From Opisthorchis felineus (lineage: Eukaryota > Platyhelminthes > Trematoda > Opisthorchiida > Opisthorchiidae): a stretch of 64,000 nucleotides of DNA. Numbering within the stretch: the stretch's first letter is position 1; each line of letters begins with the position of its first letter. The position numbers were made by a program, and so were the translations under genes. The stretch covers positions 467,353-531,352 of the forward strand of contig SJOL01008950.1 of assembly GCA_004794785.1 (NCBI GenBank). The letters run 5' to 3'. Positions 46,661-57,039 of this stretch are shown here, piece after piece. Below the pieces are notes generated by a model that was not told the origin of the DNA, ran no database searches, and worked only from the letters and a program-made list of their open reading frames with translations.

Positions 46661-48075
46661 AAGCTGTTAACTTTTGTTCCGGAAAGCGCAATACGGTGAA
46701 GTCGGGGGGCTATTAGAAGCTTACGGAAATACTGCAGAAGAGAAACTGAGCCTTGCAAGTTAACCAGAAATTTCTCCAAAACTGCTGAACGTACGAAGAA
46801 AAATCCCATGTAGAATTATGGCATTATCAATATTCTGTTGAAATTTATTTAAGTCGTTTGCTCTAGCGGGCATTTCACGTTTTCAAGTTTTCCTTAAAAG
46901 CTGTCGTGACATCCTCGTCTAAACTATTTCACATATAATATGCACTTTACACCCACGCACCCCAGCTAAGTGATAACCCGACTCGGTCTGTAAATGCCGT
47001 ACAGTTTAGTAGCGAGCACTCGAGAACGCTAACGAGGAATGACACAACGTTTATGGGGTGGGTCAACTCGGTTAAAACAAAAACACTCGTGACTACATGC
47101 ATAGGCAGAAAGGGTCCGTACAAAGGGGCGACCAAGTGAAACACGTGAATGATTTATTTCTCAATTTGCCCACAAGGTTATTCGGTCGGTATCGAAACAG
47201 ACAGACTGTTCGGAGAGCAGTGTGATCTCTGCCTGGAGTAGGAGAAATACAAACACAGTAGTGTTAGGCGGTTCTTTTCTTTACTGTCGTGGCTCTGTGG
47301 GCTGTTGGATTTCATGGCTTCCACTTACTGATCGGTCTTTTCTGCAACGAAGTTGAATTTATTGTTCGTTTTAAAGAGTCTTTCGAGTCCCTTACAGGAA
47401 TAGTGGATTTACTGTTCTCATTATTGATAGTTAAGTTGGTCTTATTGTGGTAAATTTGTGGTATCCGATCCTCATCTTCTTTTGGGACCGTAAGTATGTA
47501 TGTTGCACGGCTAGAGTGTTGGTTATGTTTGCATGCCAATGCATTTCGATCATTCCATAATCGGCTAGATAATACATCATGTTCCTAAAAACTCGGTGAA
47601 ATGCGACAAACAGTTACCTCAGGAGGTTGTGAAAATAAGAATTTCTCGCGTTTTCAGCCGCGGTTTCCAGGAGGATGCCATCGATATAGGAAATACATTA
47701 ACTACAAGCTGCTTACGGAAGTAAAGCAGCCACAAATAATCAAAGGGATTAGGTATCAATTGCTTGACATACTGTTTGTTACTCTAGACTTGCTCGTATT
47801 TCCAGATACATACCAGCCTTTTTAGCAACATAAGTTAACACAGTTAAACGGAGAGTTGGCGTCTGAATGGTACTGAAATCCTCCGAGTGGCCTTAGTCAA
47901 AGGTTTTACGGTCTATAGAAGTTGTTGGGCTGCGAGCACCTGCGCTGTCCATGGATGGGCACTAGCCTTCTAATTTCGTTCTCTTGACAAGTAAACTGAG
48001 TGAAAATACAGTCATTTGCAAACCACTCTGGGCTTAACGGGAAATGCAACTGAATCACAGCTGAACGTTTGGCTT
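46661..48075. other. Gene-free stretch
   Basis: The minus-strand frame 47539-47312 gives a polar Asn/Thr/Lys/Ser-rich peptide, but its end lacks a usable GT donor, so it is not called. Nothing else was recognised. Confidence 0.4.
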
Positions 48076-48079
48076 ATGG

Positions 48080-48205
48080 TATTCTTCAACTAATTATGCT
48101 GTACAGAGGCTGCCTCAAGTTTCAACTGACACGATAATCGAGACATCGCAGTATATCTTTTGAAGAGTTTTCAGTAACCCTGAAAGGAGTGGAAAACTTT
48201 GGTTG
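48080..48205 (+). repeat. Modular repeat M1, partial copy
   Basis: TTCTTCAACTAATTATGCTG and then AATCGAGACATCGCAGTA match 52209-52285 (TTCTTCAACTGAATGTAC, then AGTCGAGACATCACAGTA) with the same spacing. The hammerhead-like module is not present in this copy. Confidence 0.55.
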
Positions 48206-48970
48206 TTCGTTTATTTGTTGAGCAACAATCGCATGTCCAGATTCTCATCACTGTTGTTGCTGAAAACAGTGACATATTTTGGCATCTAATTTTGCGGGAA
48301 TTTCTAATTTCATGCGTGCACCTGAAACGGCGTCATTTGGTTGCACCACTTTTTTGTCGCTGTGGTCGCGTTATCTTTCTGTTTGCACTGAACAGTGAAT
48401 GTCACCTTGTCGCGGATTGGCGAAGAAAACCAACAAGTATCTCTACTTGAATTTACATCTATTTCAGATCTCCTTCTAACCACTTGCCCCACCTTCTTGG
48501 CTTACCGTCAGCCACTTTCAGCTTGTTTTTCAACTGGATCCCAACTTGTCCTTATTCGATTGTCATCATTTCGAACCTTTCCCCTTGACTTCCCAAGTCT
48601 GTTACCCGATTTTGGACCCTTGAAAGTGATGAACCCGTCCCCCTCTGTTGTGTGCCGTTTCTCAAAAGGCAGCTACCGAACACAGTCATAAATATAGCCT
48701 TTTTCGACTAGGTAATTTCCATGGACTGTTAGCCTCTGATAAGAACTTGGTGCTGTATGTGATGCTCATGTTTACTGTTCTGTCCGCTGTTTACAGGTTC
48801 AGGTGCACAGTAACGTATTGTGGATTTCCCTGTCCAGCATAACTTTGCCCTGAGTTCCTTGCAATCAATAGACTGCGCATTGAAGTCGCGGCATATTATA
48901 GTTCACTTCAATGGATACTTCAGAAGAGGACAATCTAGGTCCTATCTGAGGGAGAGCTAACCACACTGCT
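48206..48970. other. Gene-free stretch
   Basis: A 98-codon plus-strand frame (48395-48691) is Pro/Ser/Leu-rich with no motif or flanking splice signals. Nothing else was recognised. Confidence 0.35.
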
Positions 48971-48974
48971 GATC

Positions 48975-49160
48975 AGCCACTTGTGGCCAAGCGCTCAAGT
49001 GTTCAAACATCAACCGAAAGGTCGCCGGTTTGAAGCCCTCTGAGTTTCATGAGGTGCGTACCCCCGATGATTCCCGGCAAGGATGAAGCAGCTGTACAGT
49101 GCTCCTCGGCTTTTCAGCATAGGTTGGCCTCACCGACAGCAGGAAACCTCAGTTGAGAAC
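48975..49160 (+). repeat. tRNA-like SINE head (family S3)
   Basis: A box-A-like TGGCCAAGCGC (from 48984) and a box-B-like GGTTTGAAGCC (from 49026) are 42 bases apart, as in a tRNA. The box A variant is unlike family S1, so this head derives from a different tRNA. The tail shows no match to S1. Confidence 0.45.
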
Positions 49161-49465
49161 GTTTGCTTCTTTGCGTGTGCAGGAAAGTGGTATATTCCTT
49201 GCTAAAATTTTCTTTCCCTGCAGCTCCCGTTGATGCTGAAGTTTTTGAGTTTAAGACTCAACTACTGTAACACGCCCGAAGTGTGAATTTGGAATCGGCT
49301 GGGGATGCCCCATTTAACAGCTTAGTGGGTAGGGAAAATCAGAATATACGGAACTTTTCTGTGCTGTAGACACAATCAACAAAGTGTACTTTTTGTGATA
49401 GATTGGAGTCCCAACTACAAGATCGCTTTATCATCGAAATAAATTGACTACGGCAACTGCGCCAA

Positions 49466-50770
49466 TTGTTATCACTTAAGTTTGTCAAGTTCCAGCATAC
49501 AACAGAAGTGTTTAAATGGTTTCAGGATGTTAACTGTTCAGCATCGTCAGCCGAGCAGAGTTGTTTCGTGAGATGGTCACCTACGATGAACCTAAAAATC
49601 TCCAAGGCTATATGGATGTCAGGTATTCAATTAGTTGTGAATTTTTGCGTGATTCGAGATCTAGTCGAGATACTGAGAATTATTCCTTCTGTGGTAGACC
49701 ACATGTACAAAAGTCCTGTTAACTTCGAAACGCTGTGTCTCATAAATGCCAGCGCAAGGGGCACATAAAAGCAGTATGTTGCACAATTACTTCTTACCAG
49801 CAATTCGAGAAGATTCAGGGACCCCATCTTTGTCAGTAACAAAGCAATAAACTCACGTGCACTGGACTGTCTATGAGGACAGTGGACATTCGATAAAGTC
49901 CATTATTAATTCTAGTAGCGCACATTCCGTCATCACTCATGAGATATTGGTTACTTTCTGTCCTGACGCAGAAGTGCACCTACCTGATATTACCTGCTTG
50001 GGCATTACTGAACATTCTTTGCACATATAAGGATAGTGTAAAACTTTAATCTCTGGCTCACCAGAAACGGATTTCGTAGTACGTATATAGGAATTTGGCC
50101 CACCTATCCTAAGACCCTGTGATGAAATTTCTGCACGTGAATATTCCCTTTTTGCGAAAGCCGAATTAACAAGACTCATTTATTTTTCCTCTGCCTTATC
50201 TGACTGCGTGGATATTTAACCTGTCCGATTAGATGTTGCTAGGATTCCTGTCTTCTTAAAACGCAGCATATTGACTTGACCCACGCGAATGAATTTAGCT
50301 TGCTATCAGCAAGTTAGCTAACAGGGGAAAACTGATTCCAATGGGTTGGTCTGAGTGGGTGACCACTATCGTTAATCCATCGAAAGCGGATTGCAAAATG
50401 CTGCAGACTTGCATAAACTGCAAAAGACTGTAAAAAGACGCCTGTCATAGAGATTACCCACTAGGAAAGAACCTTAGGATGTACTGAATAGAATAAAAGG
50501 AGGCAATGTTTACACAGAAAGTGATCTTAGATATACATATCCATGAGCTTTATTGAAGAAGGTTTCCGGTGAGTTAAGCGTGATAAATACTCCTTTTGGC
50601 CCTTACCTCTATCGGTCTTTTGGATCATCCGTCTTCCAAAAGATAACGAATGTTTTTCCAAATGGTCTCGAAAGCGTGGTCACATTTCGGGACTACATTA
50701 CTGAAACTCGAAACTGTCATCGTTTTTTAAACAATTTATTTCTTGTTATTCTTGTTTTGGCCTTGGACAA
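49466..50770 (+). pseudogene. Second Ty3/gypsy-like element: gag knuckle, protease and RT remnants
   Basis: KCQRKGHIKAVC near 49745-49790 is a gag zinc knuckle whose first Cys is now Ser. Then, about 49915-50025, comes SSSAHSVITHEILVTFCPDA...DITCLGITEHSLHI, the aspartic protease of a gypsy element with the catalytic Asp codon changed to Asn. About 550 bases on, VINTPFGPYLYRSFGSSVFQKI (50580-50645) corresponds to the RT segment around the TPFGLY and FQ motifs. The order and spacing suit a Pol polyprotein. The YxDD region, RNase H and integrase could not be traced with confidence. It is clearly distinct from the element at 33-38 kb. Confidence 0.6.
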
Positions 50771-51640
50771 GTCTCATGTCTAGATCATTTGCAGACGTTA
50801 CAGCATCACAGTCGAATGTCTTTCCTTTATGCCTTTACTGAAGACATCAGCTCCAAGATCTCCAACTTATTGGCCCTCAGCACCATGTGGTATGCATTAC
50901 TAATCACGTTTTATTCCCAGTTTTTCGTGCTGTCCGGGTCGAAGTTTTGGTTGGACTCCGAACATCAACTTACTCTGCTTTCCAGCCTCAGATGTTGCCT
51001 TACTTCATTTCGCATCCTCCGTCGGTATCTCTGCGGTTCTGCGGCAATATGGGCAACCACTTATTCGGGCTTCCAAAAGACATTTCAAAAACTCAAACAA
51101 AAGCACCGGCTCCATATTAAGGATTGGATTTCACAAGAGCCTGTTCAAATTTTGGTTTGAAATGAGGTTCTGGCTTTCATTTACCATCAACGCAAAACGC
51201 GCAGGCGTCTGATGCAGTGGTATTAGGTTGGAAATGGACCAGTGCCGTATGTAACTAAAATGTTCAGCGCACTCTGGCGGGATGCACTCCGCATGCTGAC
51301 TTGCGCCCACGATGGGCTTATCGATAGACTGATCAATTCGAACTGTTCATTGCCACAACCAATCCCGATTAGCCGAGACGAGTTGATTCGATTAGCTCGC
51401 CAATATTTTTTGGTGCGATTATCCTGACCCTTCATCGAGGCTGGGATGGCAGAACCAAGTCTCGTTTTCTAGTATACGATTCATAGCAAGAAGAGTTATC
51501 GGTGACGTCTGACCGCTTAGTGTTACAATGGAATGCGATGGAACTGATTAGGTTTAGCCCCATTACTTTTTGACCTGCATGTACGCTTTAAACTTTAGGC
51601 CGCACGGAAGCTCTAACTCAGGTTTGAAAGAAATTCCAAA
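50771..51640 (+). other. Probable continuation of the decayed gypsy element
   Basis: Frames of 77 and 123 codons (50887-51120, 50789-51160) are open on the plus strand where the RT thumb and RNase H of the element at 49.5-50.77 kb would lie. I see only loose similarity (FYSQF in place of the YYRRF-type motif). Sequence between 51160 and 51640 is not assignable. Confidence 0.3.
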
Positions 51641-51960
51641 ACTGCTTTGTCAGGTGTTATCATCGGAAATTACCAAAGGCCCTACCGATGTATGTGGTGG
51701 GGGCACAATGGAACAATGGGCATTCAGTGGAGTTCGTTGCTGATTCTGGTAGCATCTAATTAGTTACCACCCTTAGGGCATCGGTTATTTTTCGTCCAGA
51801 CGCAATATGTCTAGCACTATAATCACCGAAATCACTGTGCACTCTTCGCGTGTGTAGGTGCAGAAGAGTTCCGATCCATCACTATTCAGAACGAAACCTT
51901 TGATATGCGAACTCCTTGTATCAGATTACGACCTAGCCTTCCCAGTATACACTACAATTC
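51641..51960 (+). pseudogene. Gypsy-type protease remnant, separate copy
   Basis: FVADSGSI (about 51738-51761) matches the DSGSA-type catalytic loop and is followed after a stop by SVIFRPDA (about 51783-51806). That is the same two-part pattern as SVI...VTFCPDA at 49930-49970. A second protease 1.8 kb downstream of the first, in the same orientation, implies a second inserted or tandem copy. Here the catalytic Asp is retained but the frame is broken. Confidence 0.5.
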
Positions 51961-52199
51961 CGTCCGAGTCCATCAATACCAACTTTGTTGTCCCAGGTTA
52001 CACACTCGCTGATTGGTCGTAGTATTTCCATCGTCGAATGCGAGCTAACTGGTACCCTGTTTTCTTACACTGGTTTATGGAATACATCGAAGGTTTGATC
52101 GTGCTAGAGATCAATTTGGTGAGGGAAGAGAACTTATTCGAAATTATTCGATTAAGTGACTCCAGCTGTTATTCCATCGATATAGGATGGAATCTTTCG

Positions 52200-52620
52200 T
52201 CCCTTATGTTCTTCAACTGAATGTACTACACTAATGCCACCTCATGTTTTATTTGGATCAATAGTCGAGACATCACAGTAGACTGTCTGGATGGGACATA
52301 CCACTTGTAAGGTTGCTGAAAACCCTTAGAAAGCCCACGATCTGTCTTGACCTTTTTGAGAAATAGTTCCTACCTAATGAGCCCAAAGAAACGCAAAACT
52401 GATTGTGGACTGACCAGGAATTTTCGGCAGCATTATGAATTATGTATTCCGTCTAGTCATGTACTTTGATATCCCGAATATTGTAGGAATCGAAACGTGA
52501 GGCGGCTCTGTGCAGCATATTCAGTCAAAGAATAACACCATAAAAAAGATATTCAGCTGAGATCCAGCCGAGTCTCTGATTCGGATCAAATCAGTTTGTA
52601 AACTAGCGTACTGAATTAGT
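52200..52620 (+). repeat. Modular repeat M1, long copy with inverted arms
   Basis: The left arm CTTCAACTGAATGTACTACAC (52211-52231) is inverted at 52510-52530. Inside lie AGTCGAGACATCACAG (52262-52277), shared with the 48.1 kb copy, and a decayed hammerhead-like core (52366-52412). The outer right part (52555-52615) matches 45940-46015. Confidence 0.55.
52366..52412 (+). ncRNA. Decayed hammerhead-like motif
   Basis: It aligns with 46055-46105. CTAATGA (52374-52380) replaces CTGATGA, CAAAAC (52394-52399) replaces CGAAAC, and the cleavage triplet is lost. The first two are core G to A changes that would abolish catalysis. It is called only because of its homology to the better copy. Confidence 0.4.
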
Positions 52621-52753
52621 TATTTTTCGAGGACAACGTATAGACCTTTTAAAACCACCCCAACAAATTTTGGAGAATTATGGTGAACTAAACGTGGGAG
52701 AACATCTGAAAAGGTCAATCAAGTCACATCGTTTTCGTTCGAACAGCATTGAC

Positions 52754-52784
52754 GCTATTATTATTAGTGTTATTATTATTATTT
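52754..52784 (+). repeat. ATT/TTA microsatellite
   Basis: Interrupted trinucleotide run of about 30 bases (CTATTATTATTAG, then TTATTATTATTATT). Confidence 0.8.
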
Positions 52785-52799
52785 GTTCAGGCCGAGGTT

Positions 52800-52902
52800 G
52801 TGATCATCCGGTCGTGGATGAGCCGTTTGATCTTCAACTGCTTGCCGGGAGGTTGCGGATTCCAACTTCCGTGATATATGAACTTTCGTGATATATGAAC
52901 TA
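52800..52902 (+). repeat. Possible tRNA-like SINE head plus 17-base tandem duplication
   Basis: TGGATGAGCCG (52815-52825) and GGATTCCAACTTCC (from 52857) have tRNA-like spacing but poor box agreement, so this is tentative. A clear 17-base tandem duplication (unit CGTGATATATGAACTTT, starting at 52870 and 52887) follows directly. Confidence 0.35.
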
Positions 52903-54860
52903 ACAGCGACTACCGATAAGATTAAACAGCTATACATTGCTTCTCCGATTAAAAGCACTCGAAGGATCAAACATTGATTGAAAAATTCCCTAATTTCCTC
53001 ACACTGTTAACAAGATTTTGTGTTGTCTATTGACAACAGCTGGACTTCTAGTCGCTTTTGCTTTGAAGATATATTTACAGCCTTAGAAAGCTCACATTTT
53101 ATTCCGGCACTTTTTCCAAGTCTAACTTTCAACTGAGCACTTCGTGGAAGTACGAAATTAAATGAGTGCTCTTTACTAGTGTTTCTTATGATGAGAATAT
53201 ACCGTAAGGGTACACAATATAAAGAACACACAACTGTGATGTTACCCAGCACTTGTTCGAGAGAAATTACGCTAATTCTCTTTATACGCGTGATGTGTAC
53301 AAAATCATTCAAAGATGCTTTTTGTCTTCATGGAATATCAAGAATTACTACACATTCCGCTTTCGTTTCACTCTTCATAAAATTGTTTACATCATGTGAT
53401 CTAGTCGTGAAGGATGTGTCAAGCTATCAGACTGCAGGAAACTTTTGAGTCATATATGCTCTTTCGAAGGCAGCGTGCATATGCACGCTGCGACGGGCCC
53501 CATAATTACGAACGCACCGAAAGTGCAGCTCGCTCATATGGTCTTCCTGTTGCGTTGTTGCGAGACGCGTTTCACTTTTCACCAATTCTACTAAATTTCA
53601 TGGTTCAACTAATTCACTGCTTTGGTCCGTCCATTTTATTCAAAGTCTTACGATCTGTCTTTCAGAGGTACACTTTTAGCCAATTGCTTCTAACATGTGC
53701 TAGGTTTTTCTACTAGTCGCAAGTGCACTATAAAAATCCTTGATGTGTGAATCAACACGTGAGAATACTAATGATAGCCCGTCACAATTAAACAAAGGTA
53801 AGGTGTTTAAGAATGGATTGAAATATAAATTTCAGTGCTTAGAGCCCCAGTAGCCATCAAACTTGCAAGGTGATGGACCTTTGTTGAATTCTCTCATTAG
53901 ATAGGTAGGCATCCGGTAATCCTTGAGTCGTCTGGTAAGTGTGATCCGGTATCTGCCGAGAATATAGCCGTGAATGGGCACGGCACTTTTTTGCGTGAGA
54001 CCACATTCCGTGATCTTCACACGTTCCTTCGTTAGTTTTTGTTGAAGTAGCTAAGGTAGGAGATAGGAAGACTGAACGTTAGGTTTACGAGGGGTGTATA
54101 AGCTGGATATAAGGTTTCTGATTTTTCCTATACACAGCAGTCTATTTGAGATGTGTGTGAGGCGGAAATTTGAATTCACCGTCAACTTCCTGCAAAGCAA
54201 GTTGTGATATAATTTTCTAGAAGACGTGCAACATAAACTTAAACCCAATTTGCCTAGGTCAGGATATTTTGCCTGAAACTGCTAACAAAAGTGCTCTTTT
54301 TTGAGAGCGCTCAAAAGAGTTTTATATAGCAACAAAGGTTTCAGTGGACCAACCGGTTTCTGGCAATTGTTGAGGGCTGGTCACTGATGATACATAAGTA
54401 CTTGAGAAATTAAACAAATTTAGGATATACACTCTGTCTGTTTGCAAACCGGTTTGCTGCTCCGTTTTTCTTTGTTAGAAATGGAGGCAAACGTTCAAAA
54501 CAGTATTCTAGCCTTCTTTCTCGTCAGAGGAATGCTTGATGGAAGGGATGAATGAAAGTACTAAATACAGAATTTCTCAGTGGCCTTCGCTAGCATGACC
54601 TTCGTAGTTACATCAAGGCCTATTTCAGTTGCAAAGCCACTAAGTGGACATAGATGGCAGGTTGCAGGTCTTGTGCTTTCATCCTAATTGAACTGAAGCT
54701 AAAATTTGCCCATTGCCTACCCAACAGTCTTGTGATAGAAATCAATCTGGATGGCATCATAAATTTATACCTCCAATGGAAACCGATAGTCCTCGCTGTG
54801 TCATCTAACAAAACAAAGTAGACACTTAAGCCAAGTGTGTTCTAATGCTGACAAACCAAG
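52903..54860. other. Gene-free stretch with a perfect palindrome
   Basis: No gene or transposon was recognised. It contains the 22-base palindrome listed separately. Open frames at 53007-53312 (minus) and 53414-53716 (plus) have no motif. Confidence 0.4.
53470..53491. repeat. 22-base perfect palindrome
   Basis: The sequence from 53470 to 53491 equals its own reverse complement, centred on CAT|ATG. It could form a cruciform or hairpin or be a symmetric binding site. No matching second copy was noticed in the window. Confidence 0.85.
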
Positions 54861-54866
54861 CTTACC

Positions 54867-54910
54867 TGTTTACAAAAGTGTTCATCATACGGGCCAATAA
54901 TGAAGAATTC
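54867..54910 (-). CDS. Candidate micro-exon
   Basis: On the minus strand a good acceptor (CCATAATGCTGTGTTGCAG) and donor (TGTAAACAG|GTAAGC) enclose 44 bases open in one frame (NSSLLARMMNTFVN), entering in phase 0 and leaving in phase 2. It shares strand with the exon at 63692-63923, 9 kb upstream, which exits in phase 1, so at least one further exon would be needed between them. The plus strand of the same spot offers a competing 50-base candidate (54921-54970, donor GTAAGTAC), a reminder that such signals arise by chance. Confidence 0.25.
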
Positions 54911-56080
54911 TGCAACACAGCATTATGGAGAAATGTGGTATCGCTGAGCTCCTGACTTTTATTGGATTGGGTAAGTACTGCTGGTTGACATGTTGTAGTA
55001 AGGTGAATAACATGAGTAGGCATATAAAAATTACATTAAGCTCCCTTACTACAAGAAGATGTAGCTTGTTCCGTCACTTTTTAGGAAATCAAGTTTATAG
55101 AAGTACCGTTGGGTTGCTGTTTATTGGTCATAGAAATAAATATCATCAGTAATTTGTTTAGTACTATTATTAACAGGACAGTGTCTGTCTATAAACCGTA
55201 CCAATGACCTACAAACAAGTCTGTCACGTCACACTGAATACGATAGTTTCACGGTATATCATCATTCACATTTACTACTGGTCTCGCTATCCCGAAATTG
55301 TTGTATGGAACATATTTCTTCACGAACTTTCCTGGTACATTGCCTCTTTACAAAATGCCTGTATTTGGATGGTATTCTAAACCTTGTATTGCTCACTACA
55401 ATATTTCTGAGACTTTCACAGGGTTCATCGGACTCATTCCTTCAGAAGACATGTAACTCTCCGAATTTCCTTCTGAAATTCCTGCTGAACGGGGCCATTC
55501 TACTGCGCGCTATAGTCATGCTCACTTAAGGGTGCATGTCATAGTTCTGAACCGCGGGTCCATCATCACCCACATCCTCATCTAAGTCACGTATCTTCAG
55601 TGGCAAGTACGAACTTTAACGCAGTTTACGCCCAGCCTATAAGTGTGAAATTTGCACAAATTCTACGCATAAAGCTTCTTGACAAACGCTTACTAATGTT
55701 TTTTTTTCTCAATGTTTGACAATGTCTGGACTGTGTTTACTTAGCGTTTGATAATAGCTACGGCCCAAACTATTTTTTTAAAACTTCCGAGATGTGGCGT
55801 GTCTCATGGATTTTCGCCCTTCACCGTGGAAATCAAGAGGCTGCTGTAATACTCACTTCGTGGAAAAATTGTACAGACAAATAGGTCGATATAGAACACA
55901 ACTGTAATAGTATCATTTGAAAGTTTCTAACCATTTTGACAGAAGCTTACCACTTGCGTCGTTTGTGTAATTCCTTGGGATTATCTCTAAAATGGCATGG
56001 GCATTCAAGTTAAGTCAGGGTCCCACATTATCGTTGTTTGTTTGTTTATTTTTGTGAGCGATAGAGTCAACAAACACGCA
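54911..56080. other. Gene-free stretch
   Basis: A/T-rich sequence with short open frames only (54925-55152 and 55305-55529, both plus) and nothing recognisable. Confidence 0.4.
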
Positions 56081-56082
56081 TT

Positions 56083-56155
56083 CTCACCGGAATAATTACG
56101 CCAGAACAGGAGGACGACCGTTCAAACGAGTGGTGTGAATATGAACAAAATACCT
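56083..56155 (+). repeat. Direct repeat R4, left copy
   Basis: It is nearly identical to 56502-56575 (CCGGAATAATTACGCCAG, then AACAGGAGGACGAC) over about 70 bases. This is far higher identity than any other repeat pair seen here, so the duplication is comparatively recent. Confidence 0.8.
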
Positions 56156-56354
56156 ATCCCGCAAAACCAAAAAGTTGCCCAGTGGGTTTCAAGCGTGTGT
56201 CACGCTACCTGACTGGGAAGTCCTGACTGGCGGGTCAATCGATCGTCACAACCAGGACAGTCACTGGATCGTCGATCGATGAGTCGGGCACACCAATCAC
56301 ATCGCTCAAGTGTGAACACGTTTGTGTGTTCAGACGTGAAAGTTCGGATGCGTC

Positions 56355-56500
56355 TAACGCTCGTCGGTGGAGTAGTGGTAACACGCTTGCCTCGCACGTC
56401 GGATGTCCGGGGTTCAATTCCCGCACGGCCTTTGGATATGCACTGCTGGTGAGCTCTGTTAAGAGTGAAACTCGAGTCCAGGGCTCCCCTTTGGTGTGGA
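56355..56500 (+). repeat. tRNA-like SINE head (family S4)
   Basis: Box-A-like TGGAGTAGTGG (56368-56378) and a consensus box B GGTTCAATTCC (56411-56421) are 43 bases apart, as in a real tRNA. The span 56361-56432 reads like a worn Gly- or Ala-type tRNA, but the T-stem pairs poorly and there is no acceptor stem, so I call a SINE head and not a functional tRNA. It lies between the two R4 copies. Confidence 0.6.
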
Positions 56501-56501
56501 C

Positions 56502-56575
56502 TCACCGGAATAATTACGCCAGAACAGGAGGACGACTGTTCAAACGACAGTGGTGTGAATATGAACAGAACACGC
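56502..56575 (+). repeat. Direct repeat R4, right copy
   Basis: Right-hand partner of 56083-56155, offset about 419 bases, differing by a few substitutions and a small insertion. It follows the SINE-like body directly, so R4 may be the SINE tail repeated in tandem. Confidence 0.8.
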
Positions 56576-56826
56576 ACTCCGTTTTGCGATGTCCGACGAC
56601 CTCTCTAACCTGCCGAACCAGCGAGTGCTCAGTGGTAACCCCATTGTTTTCTTGAAGGAACACCACTCATAAAGCTGCTTAAATCTCTTCGACAGCCCAG
56701 GACCGGTCCCGGCATTCTTCGGGCTCAAAAGATAGGTGCTGTCCTTGAGTCTCCATCAACCTTATGTCCTACCAGAACTCAGGTTGTACGAAATATACCA
56801 GATACACTCATTTGCACACTAGTTTT

Positions 56827-57038
56827 GCTTTTACAGGAGACTCAATTGAATTCCAGCTGATAATGTGGTATTTTTCAACTGAATGTGCTACACGAAGCCA
56901 TTCCTCCAAGAAAACGCACTTAGATATCTCGAATATTGTACCAACTGCAAAATTCGGCGGTCTTTGTGCAGCACATTCAGTTGAAGGAAATCATAAACGA
57001 GAGATTCAGCTGCAATCAACTTCAGCCTCCCGTAAAAG
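56827..57038. repeat. Fold-back copy of modular repeat M1
   Basis: The arms 56827-56893 and 56966-57038 are inverted copies of each other (CAACTGAATGTGCTACAC against GTGCAGCACATTCAGTTG, CCAGCTGA against TCAGCTGC, CTTTTACAGGAG against CTCCCGTAAAAG) around a loop of about 72 bases. The arms also occur at 52211, 52510, 48082 and 45940. It resembles a fold-back or MITE-like element, but no target-site duplication was found. Confidence 0.6.
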
Positions 57039-57039
57039 A

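Noticed and set aside
47312..47539. Polar 75-codon minus-strand frame as an exon
   Set aside because: The apparent donor is AG|TAAGTG without the obligatory GT at the exon boundary.
56361..56432. Possible functional tRNA gene
   Set aside because: Box A and box B are good, but there is no acceptor stem and the T-stem pairs poorly; a SINE head explains it better.
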